Positions 16,557 through 24,271 of a DNA stretch of 64,000 nt are shown one piece after another. The stretch covers positions 1-64,000 of the forward strand of contig SAQL01000021.1 of NCBI GenBank assembly GCA_004020645.1. The letters run 5' to 3'. The position numbers were made by a program, and so were the translations under genes. Position 1 is the first letter of the stretch, and the number at the start of each line of letters is the position of its first letter. The notes under the pieces are model-generated. The model was not told where the DNA came from and made no database searches. It saw only the letters and a list, made by a program, of their open reading frames with translations. The stretch comes from Mesorhizobium sp. (GTDB lineage Bacteria > Pseudomonadota > Alphaproteobacteria > Rhizobiales > Rhizobiaceae).

Positions 16557-16793
16557 CGCTCTTACCTTCTCCCCTTGTGGGGCCCGAAGGGCGGGCGAGG
16601 CCCGTGACTCGCCCCGGGCGGTGGATTGGCGCGCAGCGCCAAGACGGTTGAGGGGTGCTGGACGGAGCGCTGTTGGTGCCAAGCTGGAACACCCCTTATC
16701 CGACCGAGCGGAGACTGTCCTCGGGCTTTGCCGGAGGCAAGACCCGTGGGCTCGGCCACCTTCTCCCACAGGGAGAGCAGGCAGGCGCCTCAC
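16557..16793. repeat. Intergenic repeat-like segment of about 235 bases
   Basis: No gene is visible. The segment begins CCTTCTCCCCTTGTGGGG and ends near CCTTCTCCCACAGGGAG, and inside it GGGGTG near 16653 faces CACCCC near 16691. The same kinds of blocks (CTTCTCCCC, TGAGGGGTG) form dispersed palindromic repeats in Mesorhizobium genomes. No second copy lies in this window, so family membership is recalled, not shown. Confidence 0.45.
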
Positions 16794-17489
16794 CTACTCC
16801 TCGTCCTTATCCTCGTCCTTCGACTTCAGCGCCGAAAGCTTGGCGAAGACGGCGTTGGCGTCGAGCTCCGCATCCTCGTCCTTTGGCTTCTCCGGCGCCG
16901 GCACCAGGCGCTCGGTCAATGCCGCCGGCAGCAACGTGTCGCCGGCCGGCTGTGCCTGCTCGCGGCCACGCGAGGCGCGGTTGACTTCCATGTCGAGGTC
17001 GATCTGCGAAGCGAGACCCAGCGTCACCGGATCCATCGGCTGCAGATTGGCCGAGTTCCAGTGCTTTCTGTCGCGGATCTGGTCGATCGTCGACTTGGTC
17101 GTACCGACGAGGCGCGCGATCTGCGCGTCCTTTAACTCGGGATGGTTGCGCACCAGCCAGAGGATGGCGTTGGGCCGGTCCTGGCGCTTCGACAGCGGCG
17201 TGTAGCGCGGACCCTTGCGCTTGGATTCCGGCACCCGCACCTTGGGGTCGGACAGCTTCAGCCGATGGTTCGGGTCCTTCTCGGCGCGTGCGATCTCGTC
17301 GCGGGTCAGCTGGCCGGTCATGATCGGGTCCATGCCCTTGATGCCTTGCGCCGATTCGCCATCGGCGATCGCCTTGACCTCGAGCGGATGCAGCCCGCAG
17401 AACTGCGCGATCTGCTCGAAGGACAGCGCGGTGTTGTCGACCAGCCAGACGGCGGTCGCCTTGGGCATCAGCAGCGTATTGGCCATCAT
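16794..17489 (-). CDS. trcR: Cell-cycle transcriptional regulator TrcR (DUF1013)
   Basis: 231 residues of the DUF1013 family, named TrcR in alphaproteobacteria. Two helix-turn-helix-like parts are visible: residues 15-45 (VDNTALSFEQIAQFCGLHP) and about 105-140 (NAILWLVRNHPELKDAQIAR, then LVGTTKSTIDQIRDR). The C-terminal 60 residues are acidic and low in complexity (KPKDEDAELD, then SKDEDKDEE), a tail typical of the family. It is thought to take part in cell-cycle transcription. A second ATG one codon on (17486) is an equally good start. The gene stands alone, with an AT-rich gap upstream. Confidence 0.88.
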   Translation of the reverse strand: MMANTLLMPKATAVWLVDNTALSFEQIAQFCGLHPLEVKAIADGESAQGIKGMDPIMTGQLTRDEIARAEKDPNHRLKLSDPKVRVPESKRKGPRYTPLSKRQDRPNAILWLVRNHPELKDAQIARLVGTTKSTIDQIRDRKHWNSANLQPMDPVTLGLASQIDLDMEVNRASRGREQAQPAGDTLLPAALTERLVPAPEKPKDEDAELDANAVFAKLSALKSKDEDKDEE

Positions 17490-17678
17490 GAGATATCCTT
17501 CTCGTTCGCCCGCGTTCCCGCGCGGGCGGTGGTTTTAGAGCCACCAAAATGGGAAATTCGCTGCGTATATAACCACTCCGTTGCCGTTTCGCAACGTTTT
17601 TGGGAGGTACTCGCGAGATTGGCGGGAGACGTCGAACTGTCAAGGCAGTCCTTAGCTTCGGCACCACGTTTTCGGTGA

Positions 17679-17990
17679 GCCGCTCAGCGGGCGCGGCCGG
17701 CAACCCGGCAACAGGTTCCAATCGCTCGATATTTCCGGCTGGGCTTTGTCACGGCAGTGGCAAATCCTGCCACCACGCTGTTTTTCGCATCCTCCACGCT
17801 GAACTTAAATGCTCGTGGGGCAACTCACCTGTCCGTGGTGTTTGCCATTGCGATCGCCTGGTTTGGTCTTCTCGGCCTTTCCATTTCCCAACCGGCCACA
17901 CGACGATTTTACAGTCGTTTCCGAAAGCATGCGGACATCGTGCTGGGAGGAGCCCTGGTGGCGCTCGGCTTTGCCGCACTTGGTTATTGA
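17679..17990 (+). pseudogene. LysE-family exporter remnant (C-terminal half)
   Basis: From 17679 the frame reads RYFRLGFVTAVANPATTLFF and ends in RRFYSRFRKHADIVLGGALV followed by ALGFAALGY and a stop. This is the second half of a LysE/RhtB amino-acid exporter: the FRxGFxTxxxNP motif, two membrane helices and the terminal helix. The first 100 or so residues are absent and a stop precedes at 17676, so the gene is truncated. A GTG at 17757 could start a 77-residue peptide, but it would cut into the family motif. Family recognition is firm; lack of function is inferred. Confidence 0.65.
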
Positions 17991-18110
17991 GGCAGGTACA
18001 CACCCAACCGCCGCTGCTTGACGGACCTCAAAACGACAAAACCCGCCGGACAGGGTCCAGCGGGCTCGGAACCGGCGACGGGAAACCCGTCTGCTGCGGC
18101 TCTGGCTTCT

Positions 18111-18164
18111 AAAGCATGATCTCGGACCGAAGCACCACTTCGCGAAAAAGCGGCTTGATGCTTT
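18111..18164. repeat. Palindromic element, family 2, degenerate copy
   Basis: AAAGCATGAT at 18111 and GATGCTTT at 18157-18164 face each other around ACTTCGCGAAAAAGCGG, like the GCATGAT-ATCATGC elements at 26103, 33129 and 50779 but more diverged. It lies 22 bases beyond the stop of the DUF1127 gene. Confidence 0.5.
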
Positions 18165-18185
18165 CGGGCGGGATCACGCTCGAGA

Positions 18186-18326
18186 TCAAAGCGCCTTGCG
18201 GGCGATCCTCTCGATGTCACCACGGTTGATGCCGAGGTCGTTGAGCTGACGGGCGTTCAGGCGGTTCAGTTCGCGCACGGTTTCATTGTACATGCGCCAG
18301 TTACGGAAAGCACGGATCGGGTTCAT
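18186..18326 (-). CDS. DUF1127 protein, 46 residues
   Basis: A 46-residue protein from ATG (18326) to TGA (18186). It is a clean DUF1127/YjiS member: MNPIRAFRNWRMYNETVREL, then LNRLNARQLNDLGINRGDIE. The ATG has a strong GGAGG seven bases upstream. Homologues of this size are near universal in Rhizobiales; in Agrobacterium such proteins influence phosphate uptake and RNA turnover, so a regulatory or RNA-binding role is possible but unproven. It stands alone between the LysE remnant and the quinone oxidoreductase gene. Confidence 0.85.
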   Translation of the reverse strand: MNPIRAFRNWRMYNETVRELNRLNARQLNDLGINRGDIERIARKAL

Positions 18327-18458
18327 GGTAGTCCTCCATCGTTTCGATGCCGCTCAAATAGGCATCGTTGATGAAAAGATGAACAGACGCTTTTGCATGG
18401 CCGCAATGCGTTTGTTGCATTGCACAATTAAGGTTTTGTTCAGCGTGTTTACCGACCG

Positions 18459-19472
18459 TCAGCCGACGTCGAGCACGATCTTGCCGATGTGGTCGCCATC
18501 CTCCATCCGCTCATGCGCCCGCCACGCCTCCTTGAGCGGGAAGATCATGTCCATGACGGGTGCTACCTTGCGGGTGCCGAGCAGCGGCCACACCTGCGCC
18601 TCCAGTGCTGCGGCGATCGCCGCCTTGAATTCGACGGTGCGCGGCCGCAGCGTCGAGCCGGTGTGGGTGAGCCGCTTGACCATCATCTTCGAGAAATCGG
18701 CGCTTGCCACCGCCCCGCTCTGCGTGGCGATCTGGACGATGCGGCCTTCCACGGCCGCGGCTTCGTAGTTTCGCGCCACATAGTCGCCGCCGACCATGTC
18801 GAGGATGACGTTGGCACCCTTGCCGCCGGTCGCGTCCTTGACCGCCGCGACGAAATCCTCCTCGCGGTAGTTGATCGCCCGGTCGGCGCCAAGCTTCAGG
18901 CAGGCGTCGCACTTCTCCTGGCTGCCGGCGGTGGTGATGACATAGGCGCCGAAGGCCGAGGCGAGCTGGATCGCCGTGGTGCCGATCCCGGACGAGCCGC
19001 CATGGACGAGCAGCGTCTCGCCGCTCTTCAGGCCGCCGCGCTCGAAGACATTATGCCAGACGGTGAAGTAGTTTTCCGGTACCGCCGCCGCTTCTGTGTG
19101 GGTAAAGCCGGCGGGCAGTGGCAGCACGCTGCCGGCATGGACCTTGACGTATTCGGCATAGCCGCCGCCGGGCGTCAGCGCGCAGACCCGGTCGCCGACA
19201 CGCCAGCGCGATATCTCGTCGCCAAGGGCTGCAACTTCGCCCGAAGCTTCGAGGCCCGGCAGGTCCGACGCACCGGGCGGCGGCGGATAGACTCCCTTGC
19301 GCTGCTGCACATCCGGCCGGTTGATACCGGCAGCGCGCACCCGGATCAGGATTTCGCCGGGACCGGGCACGGGCACGTCGCGCGTTTCCGGTTTCAGCAC
19401 TCGCGGTCCGCCGGGTTCCGAGATCGCAATGGCCGTCATTTTCGCCGGAATTTTGTTCTGTCCACTCGCCAT
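18459..19472 (-). CDS. NAD(P)H quinone oxidoreductase, PIG3 type
   Basis: 337 residues of the zinc-less medium-chain dehydrogenase family. It has PGPGEILIRVRAAGINRPDV near residue 40, GLEASGEVAALG near 75, the nucleotide-binding LVHGGSSGIGTTAIQLA near 145 and GADRAINYREEDF near 190. Such enzymes reduce quinones or enones with NADPH. The frame runs to 19541, but the ATG at 19472 has GGGAAA in range; ATG 19439 is the fallback. It diverges from the DUF1192 gene. Confidence 0.92.
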   Translation of the reverse strand: MASGQNKIPAKMTAIAISEPGGPRVLKPETRDVPVPGPGEILIRVRAAGINRPDVQQRKGVYPPPPGASDLPGLEASGEVAALGDEISRWRVGDRVCALTPGGGYAEYVKVHAGSVLPLPAGFTHTEAAAVPENYFTVWHNVFERGGLKSGETLLVHGGSSGIGTTAIQLASAFGAYVITTAGSQEKCDACLKLGADRAINYREEDFVAAVKDATGGKGANVILDMVGGDYVARNYEAAAVEGRIVQIATQSGAVASADFSKMMVKRLTHTGSTLRPRTVEFKAAIAAALEAQVWPLLGTRKVAPVMDMIFPLKEAWRAHERMEDGDHIGKIVLDVG

Positions 19473-19666
19473 GAATTTTCCCGTCTCGCTTCGCCAGTTT
19501 CTTGCCAGCTGCCGGTTTTCTTGCCGACTATTTGCATCCATGCCCCTGCCCTATGTATGCTGATTGCCAAATCAGGCAAATGGCCACTGCAGCGTCGGGC
19601 GTTCGAACTGGACGCGCAAAGGACGCTGTAGCAGTTTAACTTTTTGCGCATGAGCGAGGAGCGACG

Positions 19667-19861
19667 ATGGCGATCTTCGACGACGAACCCAAAAAGAAAG
19701 CCCGCCCGCATGAGATCGGGCAGGATCTGTCGCTGCTTTCCGTCGATGAACTGTCCGAGCGGATCGCCATCTTGCGCGACGAGATCGCCCGGCTCGAAGC
19801 CGAGCTCAAGACCAAGAGCACCACCAAATCAGCGGCCGAGGCGCTGTTCCGCCGCGGATAG
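19667..19861 (+). CDS. DUF1192 protein
   Basis: 64 residues. MAIFDDEPKKKARPHEIGQD, then LSLLSVDELSERIAILRDEI, then a coiled coil up to FRRG is the exact DUF1192 layout. The role is unknown. The ATG follows GAGGAGCGACG. It lies 85 bases before the MFS gene in the same direction and may share its transcript. Confidence 0.85.
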   Translation: MAIFDDEPKKKARPHEIGQDLSLLSVDELSERIAILRDEIARLEAELKTKSTTKSAAEALFRRG

Positions 19862-19945
19862 CTTCCAGAGCCGAAGCGCCCGCCGCCGAAAAGCTCGAAC
19901 GCGACTGTCTTCAGATCCTCCCTAAATTCCAGCCGGATCAGCTAA

Positions 19946-21193
19946 ATGTTTGCAAGCTACCGACCGATCCTTTCGCTGCTTCGCGGCACCGCTTTCCTGC
20001 TGGCGGCGACCGGACTGCACGGGCTGCTGTTGCCGCTGCGCGGCCAGTTGGAAGGTTTCTCGACCGCATCGCTCGGCCTGATGGGCACGGCCTGGGCCGG
20101 CGGCTTCGTCACCGGCTGCTTCTTTGCGCCGCGCCTCGTGCGCCGCGCCGGTCACGTACGCGCTTTCGGCGCCTTTGCGGCATCGGGAGCCATCATCGCA
20201 CTGCTCACCGGCCTGATCATCGACGAATATGTCTGGATCCTGCTGCGCGCCTTCACCGGCTTCACCATGGCCGGCGCCTTCATGGTGATCGAAAGCTGGC
20301 TGAACGAGAAGTCCACCAACGAGAACCGCGGCACCGTCTTCGGCCTTTACATGATGGTCACCTATGCCTCGATCATGGGCGGCCAGATGATCGTTGCCGG
20401 CGGCGACGTGAAGTCGGCCTCGCTGTTCATGATCACCGGTATCCTGTTCTGCCTGTCGCTCATTCCGACCGCAGTGTCGACGGCTTCGCACCCCAAACCG
20501 CTGCAGGACGTCTCGCTCGACGTCAAGGGGCTCTATGTCAATTCGCCGGTGTCGGCGATCGCCTGCGTTTTGATCGGCATCGCTAACGGCGCGTGGGGCA
20601 CGCTTGGTGCCGTCTATGGCGCCCGTATCGGCATTTCCACGGCCGAGATCGCGCTGATGATGAGCCTGGTGGTCGTCGCCGGCGCCGCCATGCAACTTCC
20701 GGCCGGACGTCTCTCCGACAAGACCGACCGCCGCTTTGTGCTGGCGGGCCTGGCCTTCGGCGCGGCGCTGTTCGCCGTCGCGGTCTTCCTGTTCGAGCCG
20801 CGCCCCGGCGTCTTCGTCATCATCTGCACCGCCGCCTACGGCGCTTTTGCCTACACGCTGTATTCGATCGCCGTGGCCCATGCCAACGACCACGCCCGGG
20901 CGGAGGATTTCGTCAAGGTGTCGGGCGGCCTGCTGCTGCTCTATGGTTTCGGCACGATGATCGGGCCGCTGCTGGCCGCCGGCCTGATGGGCTGGATGCG
21001 GCCGGAAGGCCTGTTCCTTGCGACGGCCTTCGCGCACCTTTGCCTGGCGGGCTATACGCTGCTGCGCATCAGTCGGCGCGCGCCGGTGCCGATCGAAGAC
21101 CGCGACGCCTTCAAGACGCAACCGGCCGAGCGCTCGATCACGCCGGAAGCATTGCGGCTCGATCCGCGCAGAAAGCCTGAAACCAACGGTTGA
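19946..21193 (+). CDS. MFS transporter (YcaD-like)
   Basis: 415 residues with about twelve hydrophobic helices. It resembles YcaD-type MFS proteins: LLPLRGQLEGFSTASLGLMG at the N terminus, the loop RAFTGFTMAGAFMVIESWLN near 105 (the conserved ESWLNE), and the second-half loop GRLSDKTDRRFVL near 255. The substrate is unknown. The C-terminal 40 residues are hydrophilic. It is followed 31 bases on by an ArsR gene in the same direction. Confidence 0.9.
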   Translation: MFASYRPILSLLRGTAFLLAATGLHGLLLPLRGQLEGFSTASLGLMGTAWAGGFVTGCFFAPRLVRRAGHVRAFGAFAASGAIIALLTGLIIDEYVWILLRAFTGFTMAGAFMVIESWLNEKSTNENRGTVFGLYMMVTYASIMGGQMIVAGGDVKSASLFMITGILFCLSLIPTAVSTASHPKPLQDVSLDVKGLYVNSPVSAIACVLIGIANGAWGTLGAVYGARIGISTAEIALMMSLVVVAGAAMQLPAGRLSDKTDRRFVLAGLAFGAALFAVAVFLFEPRPGVFVIICTAAYGAFAYTLYSIAVAHANDHARAEDFVKVSGGLLLLYGFGTMIGPLLAAGLMGWMRPEGLFLATAFAHLCLAGYTLLRISRRAPVPIEDRDAFKTQPAERSITPEALRLDPRRKPETNG

Positions 21194-21224
21194 GATTTAG
21201 AAAACTTTGCCCCACAAATAAGGC

Positions 21225-21512
21225 ATGATGTTTTCCGACGCCTTCATGGCGATTGCCGATCCCAACCGGCGCCATCTTTTGGAAGAGCTCCGGCGCGGCC
21301 CGAAGACCGTCAACGAACTGGCCGCCGGGTTGCCGGTCTCGCGCCCGGCTGTTTCGCAGCATCTAAAGGTGCTGCTCGATGCCGGACTGGTCAACGCCAA
21401 GCCGGAAGGAACGAGGCGCGTCTATACGGTCAGCAATGCCGGCTTCCTGAAGCTCAACATCTGGCTCGATCAGTTCTGGGATGCAGAGCAGCTTGGCTCG
21501 TCCGGAAACTGA
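21225..21512 (+). CDS. ArsR-family regulator
   Basis: 95 residues, a winged helix: AIADPNRRHLLEELRRGPKT, then VNELAAGLPVSRPAVSQHLK with the recognition helix, and a wing at KPEGTRRVYTV. No metal-binding cysteines are present, so it belongs to the ligand-independent group often paired with an SRPBCC gene. That partner is missing here apart from a decayed tail on the opposite strand at 21530-21640. Confidence 0.88.
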   Translation: MMFSDAFMAIADPNRRHLLEELRRGPKTVNELAAGLPVSRPAVSQHLKVLLDAGLVNAKPEGTRRVYTVSNAGFLKLNIWLDQFWDAEQLGSSGN

Positions 21513-21529
21513 GATGCGCCGTCGCATCT

Positions 21530-21638
21530 TTGCCAGTAGCGCACCAGGCGCGTCTAGCAGCTCGCCCGTGCCATGCTTGCTTGCGGGTGCCTGGATCATC
21601 ATGGCTGTCGGGAAAGGCACACTGCTCCGTCAAACCTC
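21530..21638 (-). pseudogene. Decayed SRPBCC (AHSA1) C-terminal tail
   Basis: Read on the minus strand, 21638-21580 gives GGLTEQCAFPDSHDDPGTRK, and a shifted frame continues with SKHGTGELLDAPGAL. Together these match the end of AHSA1-like SRPBCC proteins (LTEQGAFLDG, D-P, GTG-LLD-LG). The same motif occurs intact as VMTEQGAFLDGHDQPE in the gene at 22758. The rest of the domain is absent and the frame is broken, so it is a remnant. Confidence 0.5.
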
Positions 21639-21655
21639 CTCGGCAGGCCGATGAG

Positions 21656-22030
21656 CTAGCTCAATGGTTGTTGCGGGACGAAAACGCCGTCCTTGTAGGT
21701 AGCGCCGAAATAGACCTCGACGCTGTGCAGCCTACCGTCCTGGAACGAATGCAATTCGGTGTTGCGGAAGACCTTGCCGTCGAGCGTTTCGCAGCGATAG
21801 AGAACGAAAGCACCGTTGCCGTCCTCGCAAATCCTCTCGACGGCGATCGACTTGAACAGCGTGCTGTTCGGCCAGCAGCGCGCGAAGTAAGTCGCGCGAT
21901 CGATCGCGTCGTCATAGGGGCTGGTGAAGGTGAAATCGTCTGTCAGCACCGCCTCAACGACGCTGCGGTCGTTGGCTTGGTAGGCGGCGAAGTAACTGCG
22001 GATCAGGTCCGATCTGCTTTTGACAGGCAT
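21656..22030 (-). CDS. SnoaL-like (NTF2 fold) protein
   Basis: 124 residues with the cone-shaped NTF2 fold pattern: a helix SRSDLIRSYFAAYQANDRSV, then LTDDFTFTSPYDDAIDRATY and beta strands ending in VEVYFGATYKDG. Such proteins may be isomerases, cyclases or binding domains. The frame runs to 22075, but the ATG at 22030 has AAGGAGC in range. It is the last gene on the minus strand after GST, SRPBCC and ArsR genes and may belong to their transcript. Confidence 0.8.
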   Translation of the reverse strand: MPVKSRSDLIRSYFAAYQANDRSVVEAVLTDDFTFTSPYDDAIDRATYFARCWPNSTLFKSIAVERICEDGNGAFVLYRCETLDGKVFRNTELHSFQDGRLHSVEVYFGATYKDGVFVPQQPLS

Positions 22031-22105
22031 GGCGAAAGCTCCTTTGGATTCAGGTGCTGGCGTTGAGCCGTACATCGTCCCATTGAAACAGTGTCGGGCA
22101 TCGGC

Positions 22106-22714
22106 CTAAGCGTTCCAGCTTGGACGTTTCTGAACACGGTCGAGCCAATGATGGACATTGACGAGCGCGTCCGGAATGTCGGCGCCGAAGAAGGCGCCAA
22201 GCCACGCTGCGACGGCAGCGGTGATGTCGGCGACGGAGTACTGGTCGCCGGCAATGAACGGGCGGCCATCGGCGATCTCGCGGTCAAGCCACGCCCACTT
22301 TGCCGGAACGGCGTGGCGCTGGGTTTCGGCAAAAGCCGGGAACTGCACGAGCCGCTCCGCAAACATGGGATCGGAATGCTGGGCAATGCTGCCGATCGTT
22401 CCGAAGATCTCGATCTCAGCGCGGCGGTTCCACATCTCGACCTTGCCTTGGCTGACCGCGTCCGAGCCGAACAGTGCCGGCGTCGGATGAAGCGCCTCCA
22501 GATAGCGGCAGATGGCGATGCTTTCGGTGATCACAGTGCCGTCGTCGAGCACGAGGACGGGAATCTGGCCGAGTGAGTTGAGCTTAAGGAATTGCGGCGC
22601 CTTGTGCTCGCCTTTGGTGAGGTCGACATCAACCCGCGGAACGTCGATGCCTTTCTCAGCCATGAAGATGCGAACGCGGTAGGAATTCGGGCCGATGCCG
22701 CAATAGAGTTTCAT
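22106..22714 (-). CDS. Glutathione S-transferase family protein
   Basis: 202 residues. The N-terminal thioredoxin-like domain has MKLYCGIGPNSYRVRIFMAE and the glutathione site VITESIAICRYLE near 65; the helical C-terminal domain carries FIAGDQYSVADITA near 150. It conjugates or reduces electrophiles with glutathione; the substrate is unknown. The ATG at 22714 has AGGAGG six bases upstream. A continuous frame joins it to the SRPBCC gene, but only because that gene is frameshifted. Confidence 0.9.
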   Translation of the reverse strand: MKLYCGIGPNSYRVRIFMAEKGIDVPRVDVDLTKGEHKAPQFLKLNSLGQIPVLVLDDGTVITESIAICRYLEALHPTPALFGSDAVSQGKVEMWNRRAEIEIFGTIGSIAQHSDPMFAERLVQFPAFAETQRHAVPAKWAWLDREIADGRPFIAGDQYSVADITAAVAAWLGAFFGADIPDALVNVHHWLDRVQKRPSWNA

Positions 22715-22757
22715 CCTATCCTCCTGATTTGCTGGCCTGTGGCTCAGGCTGCGGCGC

Positions 22758-23212
22758 TCACGCGCATTCCAGCCGCAGGTTGTCGAGCATCTTGCTCCAG
22801 CCAGCCTGATGGTTTCGGGCTGATCATGGCCGTCAAGAAAGGCTCCTTGCTCGGTCATCACCAGCCGGCAGCCTGTGCCTTCTGGACTGAATTCAACCGT
22901 CAGCAGGCCGACAAACAATCGCTGGCCGCTGCTGGTCATGCCACCAGCCGAGACGATGCGCTGGTCGCGCACGATGTCGAGGTAGCGCGTCTCGTTCACA
23001 TAACTCTCGCCACCCTTGGGTCCGAAACGGCTGAGCGCAATGCCGCCCACCTGGAACTCGAAGCAGTCAATGCTGCTTTCCCACCCCTCGCCGGGCGAGC
23101 CCCAGCGCTGCAATGCAGCGGGATCGGACCAGGCGGCGAACACCCGCGCCGGCGAAGCGTCGTAGCTGCGTTCGAGCACTATGGTCGAATGGACGACGGA
23201 GCGTTCGCTCAT
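22758..23212 (-). pseudogene. SRPBCC (AHSA1-like) gene with C-terminal frameshift
   Basis: The reading frame from ATG 23212 gives an AHSA1-type lipid- or ligand-binding domain: VLERSYDASPARVFAAWSDP, FEFQVGGIALSRFGPKGGES and VMTEQGAFLDGHDQPE. After that the frame departs from the family. Adding one base at the AAA run (22813-22815) restores HQAGWSKMLDNLRLECA and a TGA at 22758, exactly the expected ending. The locus is 455 bases, one short of a whole number of codons. Without the base, translation runs on into the GST frame. It is either a true mutation or a homopolymer sequencing error. The ArsR gene is 11 bases upstream, the usual pairing. Confidence 0.75.
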
Positions 23213-23222
23213 GTTGGCCTCC

Positions 23223-23567
23223 TCAGTTTCCTTCGGTTTCGTCCTTGGTTTCCGCAAGAAAGGCGCCGAGCCGGTCGAGCCGCTGTTCCCAGGCCAGGCG
23301 CCGTTCGTTGATCCAGTGTTCGGCGGTCCTCAGCGCCTGCGGCTCGATCTGACAGGTGCGCACCCGGCCGAGCTTTTCGGTGCGGACGAGGCCGCTCGCC
23401 TCGAGCACGTTCAGATGCTGGACGACCGCCGACAGCGACATCGCCAGCGGCTCGGCCAACTGGCTGACCGAGGCAGGGCCGCGCGACAGCCGCTCCACCA
23501 TGTGCCGCCGCGCCGGGTCGGCGAGCGCTTGGAACATCAGGTCGAGCTGGGCGGTATCCTGCAGCAT
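23223..23567 (-). CDS. ArsR-family regulator paired with SRPBCC
   Basis: 114 residues, winged helix: MFQALADPARRHMVERLSRG, then PASVSQLAEPLAMSLSAVVQ and the recognition helix with HLNVLEASGLV, ending in ERRLAWEQRLDRLGAFLAET. No metal site. In many bacteria this ArsR type is followed directly by an AHSA1-like gene, as here. The start at 23567 lies 6 bases after the stop of the upstream GST gene, so the two are cotranscribed. Confidence 0.9.
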   Translation of the reverse strand: MLQDTAQLDLMFQALADPARRHMVERLSRGPASVSQLAEPLAMSLSAVVQHLNVLEASGLVRTEKLGRVRTCQIEPQALRTAEHWINERRLAWEQRLDRLGAFLAETKDETEGN

Positions 23568-23572
23568 CGGGC

Positions 23573-24229
23573 TTAGCCGTTGTCGTAGGGGAAGAGCTTG
23601 AAATAGGGCCGCGCTTCCTCGATCACGCGGGCGACAGACGGGCGTTGCAGCAACCGGTCGTGGTAGCGTCTCACGGCCGGATATTTGTCGCCGAACGGCT
23701 CGACCTTGTTGGCGTAGAACAATGCCGGGGCGGCGGCGCAGTCGGCCATCGTGAAAGCCTCGCCCATCGCCCATGACCTCGATTGCATGTCCTGTTCGAT
23801 GATGGCGTAGGCGCTGCGCAGCTGGGCGCGCGCCTCCTCGACGCCGAACGGATCGGTCTTGCCTTCCGGCCGCAGGCGGTCGCCGACGATCTTCTGCATC
23901 GGGTGCTGCACGTAAAAGTTATAGAAGCGGTCGGCGAGGCGGGTCTGGCGGGCGAGATCGATCTCGGCGGGAATCAGCTCGACCGGTCCGGGATAATTCG
24001 CGTTGAGATATTCGATGACGATCGTCGATTCCGGCACCGTCCGGTCCAGCGCCTCATCGCGCAGCACCGGCATCTTGCCCGCTGGCGACAATTTCAGGAA
24101 CGCCGCGCGTGACTGTTCATTGCCGAGATCGACGACGACCGACGTGAACGGCGTGCCGTTCTCATAGAGTGCGATCAGCGGCTTCCAGCAGAAGGAGGCC
24201 AGCGGATGGAGATGCATCGCCAAGGACAT
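23573..24229 (-). CDS. Glutathione S-transferase family protein
   Basis: 218 residues. MHLHPLASFCWKPLIALYEN at the N terminus carries the catalytic-type SFCW segment, with glutathione contacts in VPESTIVIEYL near 70 and a helical domain with SWAMGEAFTMADCAAAPAL near 155. The GTG at 24241 abuts the ribosome site, so the ATG at 24229, 9 bases after GGGAG, is chosen. It is the first gene of the GST-ArsR-SRPBCC-GST-SnoaL run, which suggests handling of an electrophile or xenobiotic. Confidence 0.9.
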   Translation of the reverse strand: MSLAMHLHPLASFCWKPLIALYENGTPFTSVVVDLGNEQSRAAFLKLSPAGKMPVLRDEALDRTVPESTIVIEYLNANYPGPVELIPAEIDLARQTRLADRFYNFYVQHPMQKIVGDRLRPEGKTDPFGVEEARAQLRSAYAIIEQDMQSRSWAMGEAFTMADCAAAPALFYANKVEPFGDKYPAVRRYHDRLLQRPSVARVIEEARPYFKLFPYDNG

Positions 24230-24271
24230 CGTTTTGCTCACTCCCTTGGTGGTTCGCCAACACTGAAGCGA

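Noticed and set aside
22106..23257. 383-codon SRPBCC-GST fusion protein
   Set aside because: The GST has its own strong ribosome site and start, and the SRPBCC ending is restored by a one-base correction.
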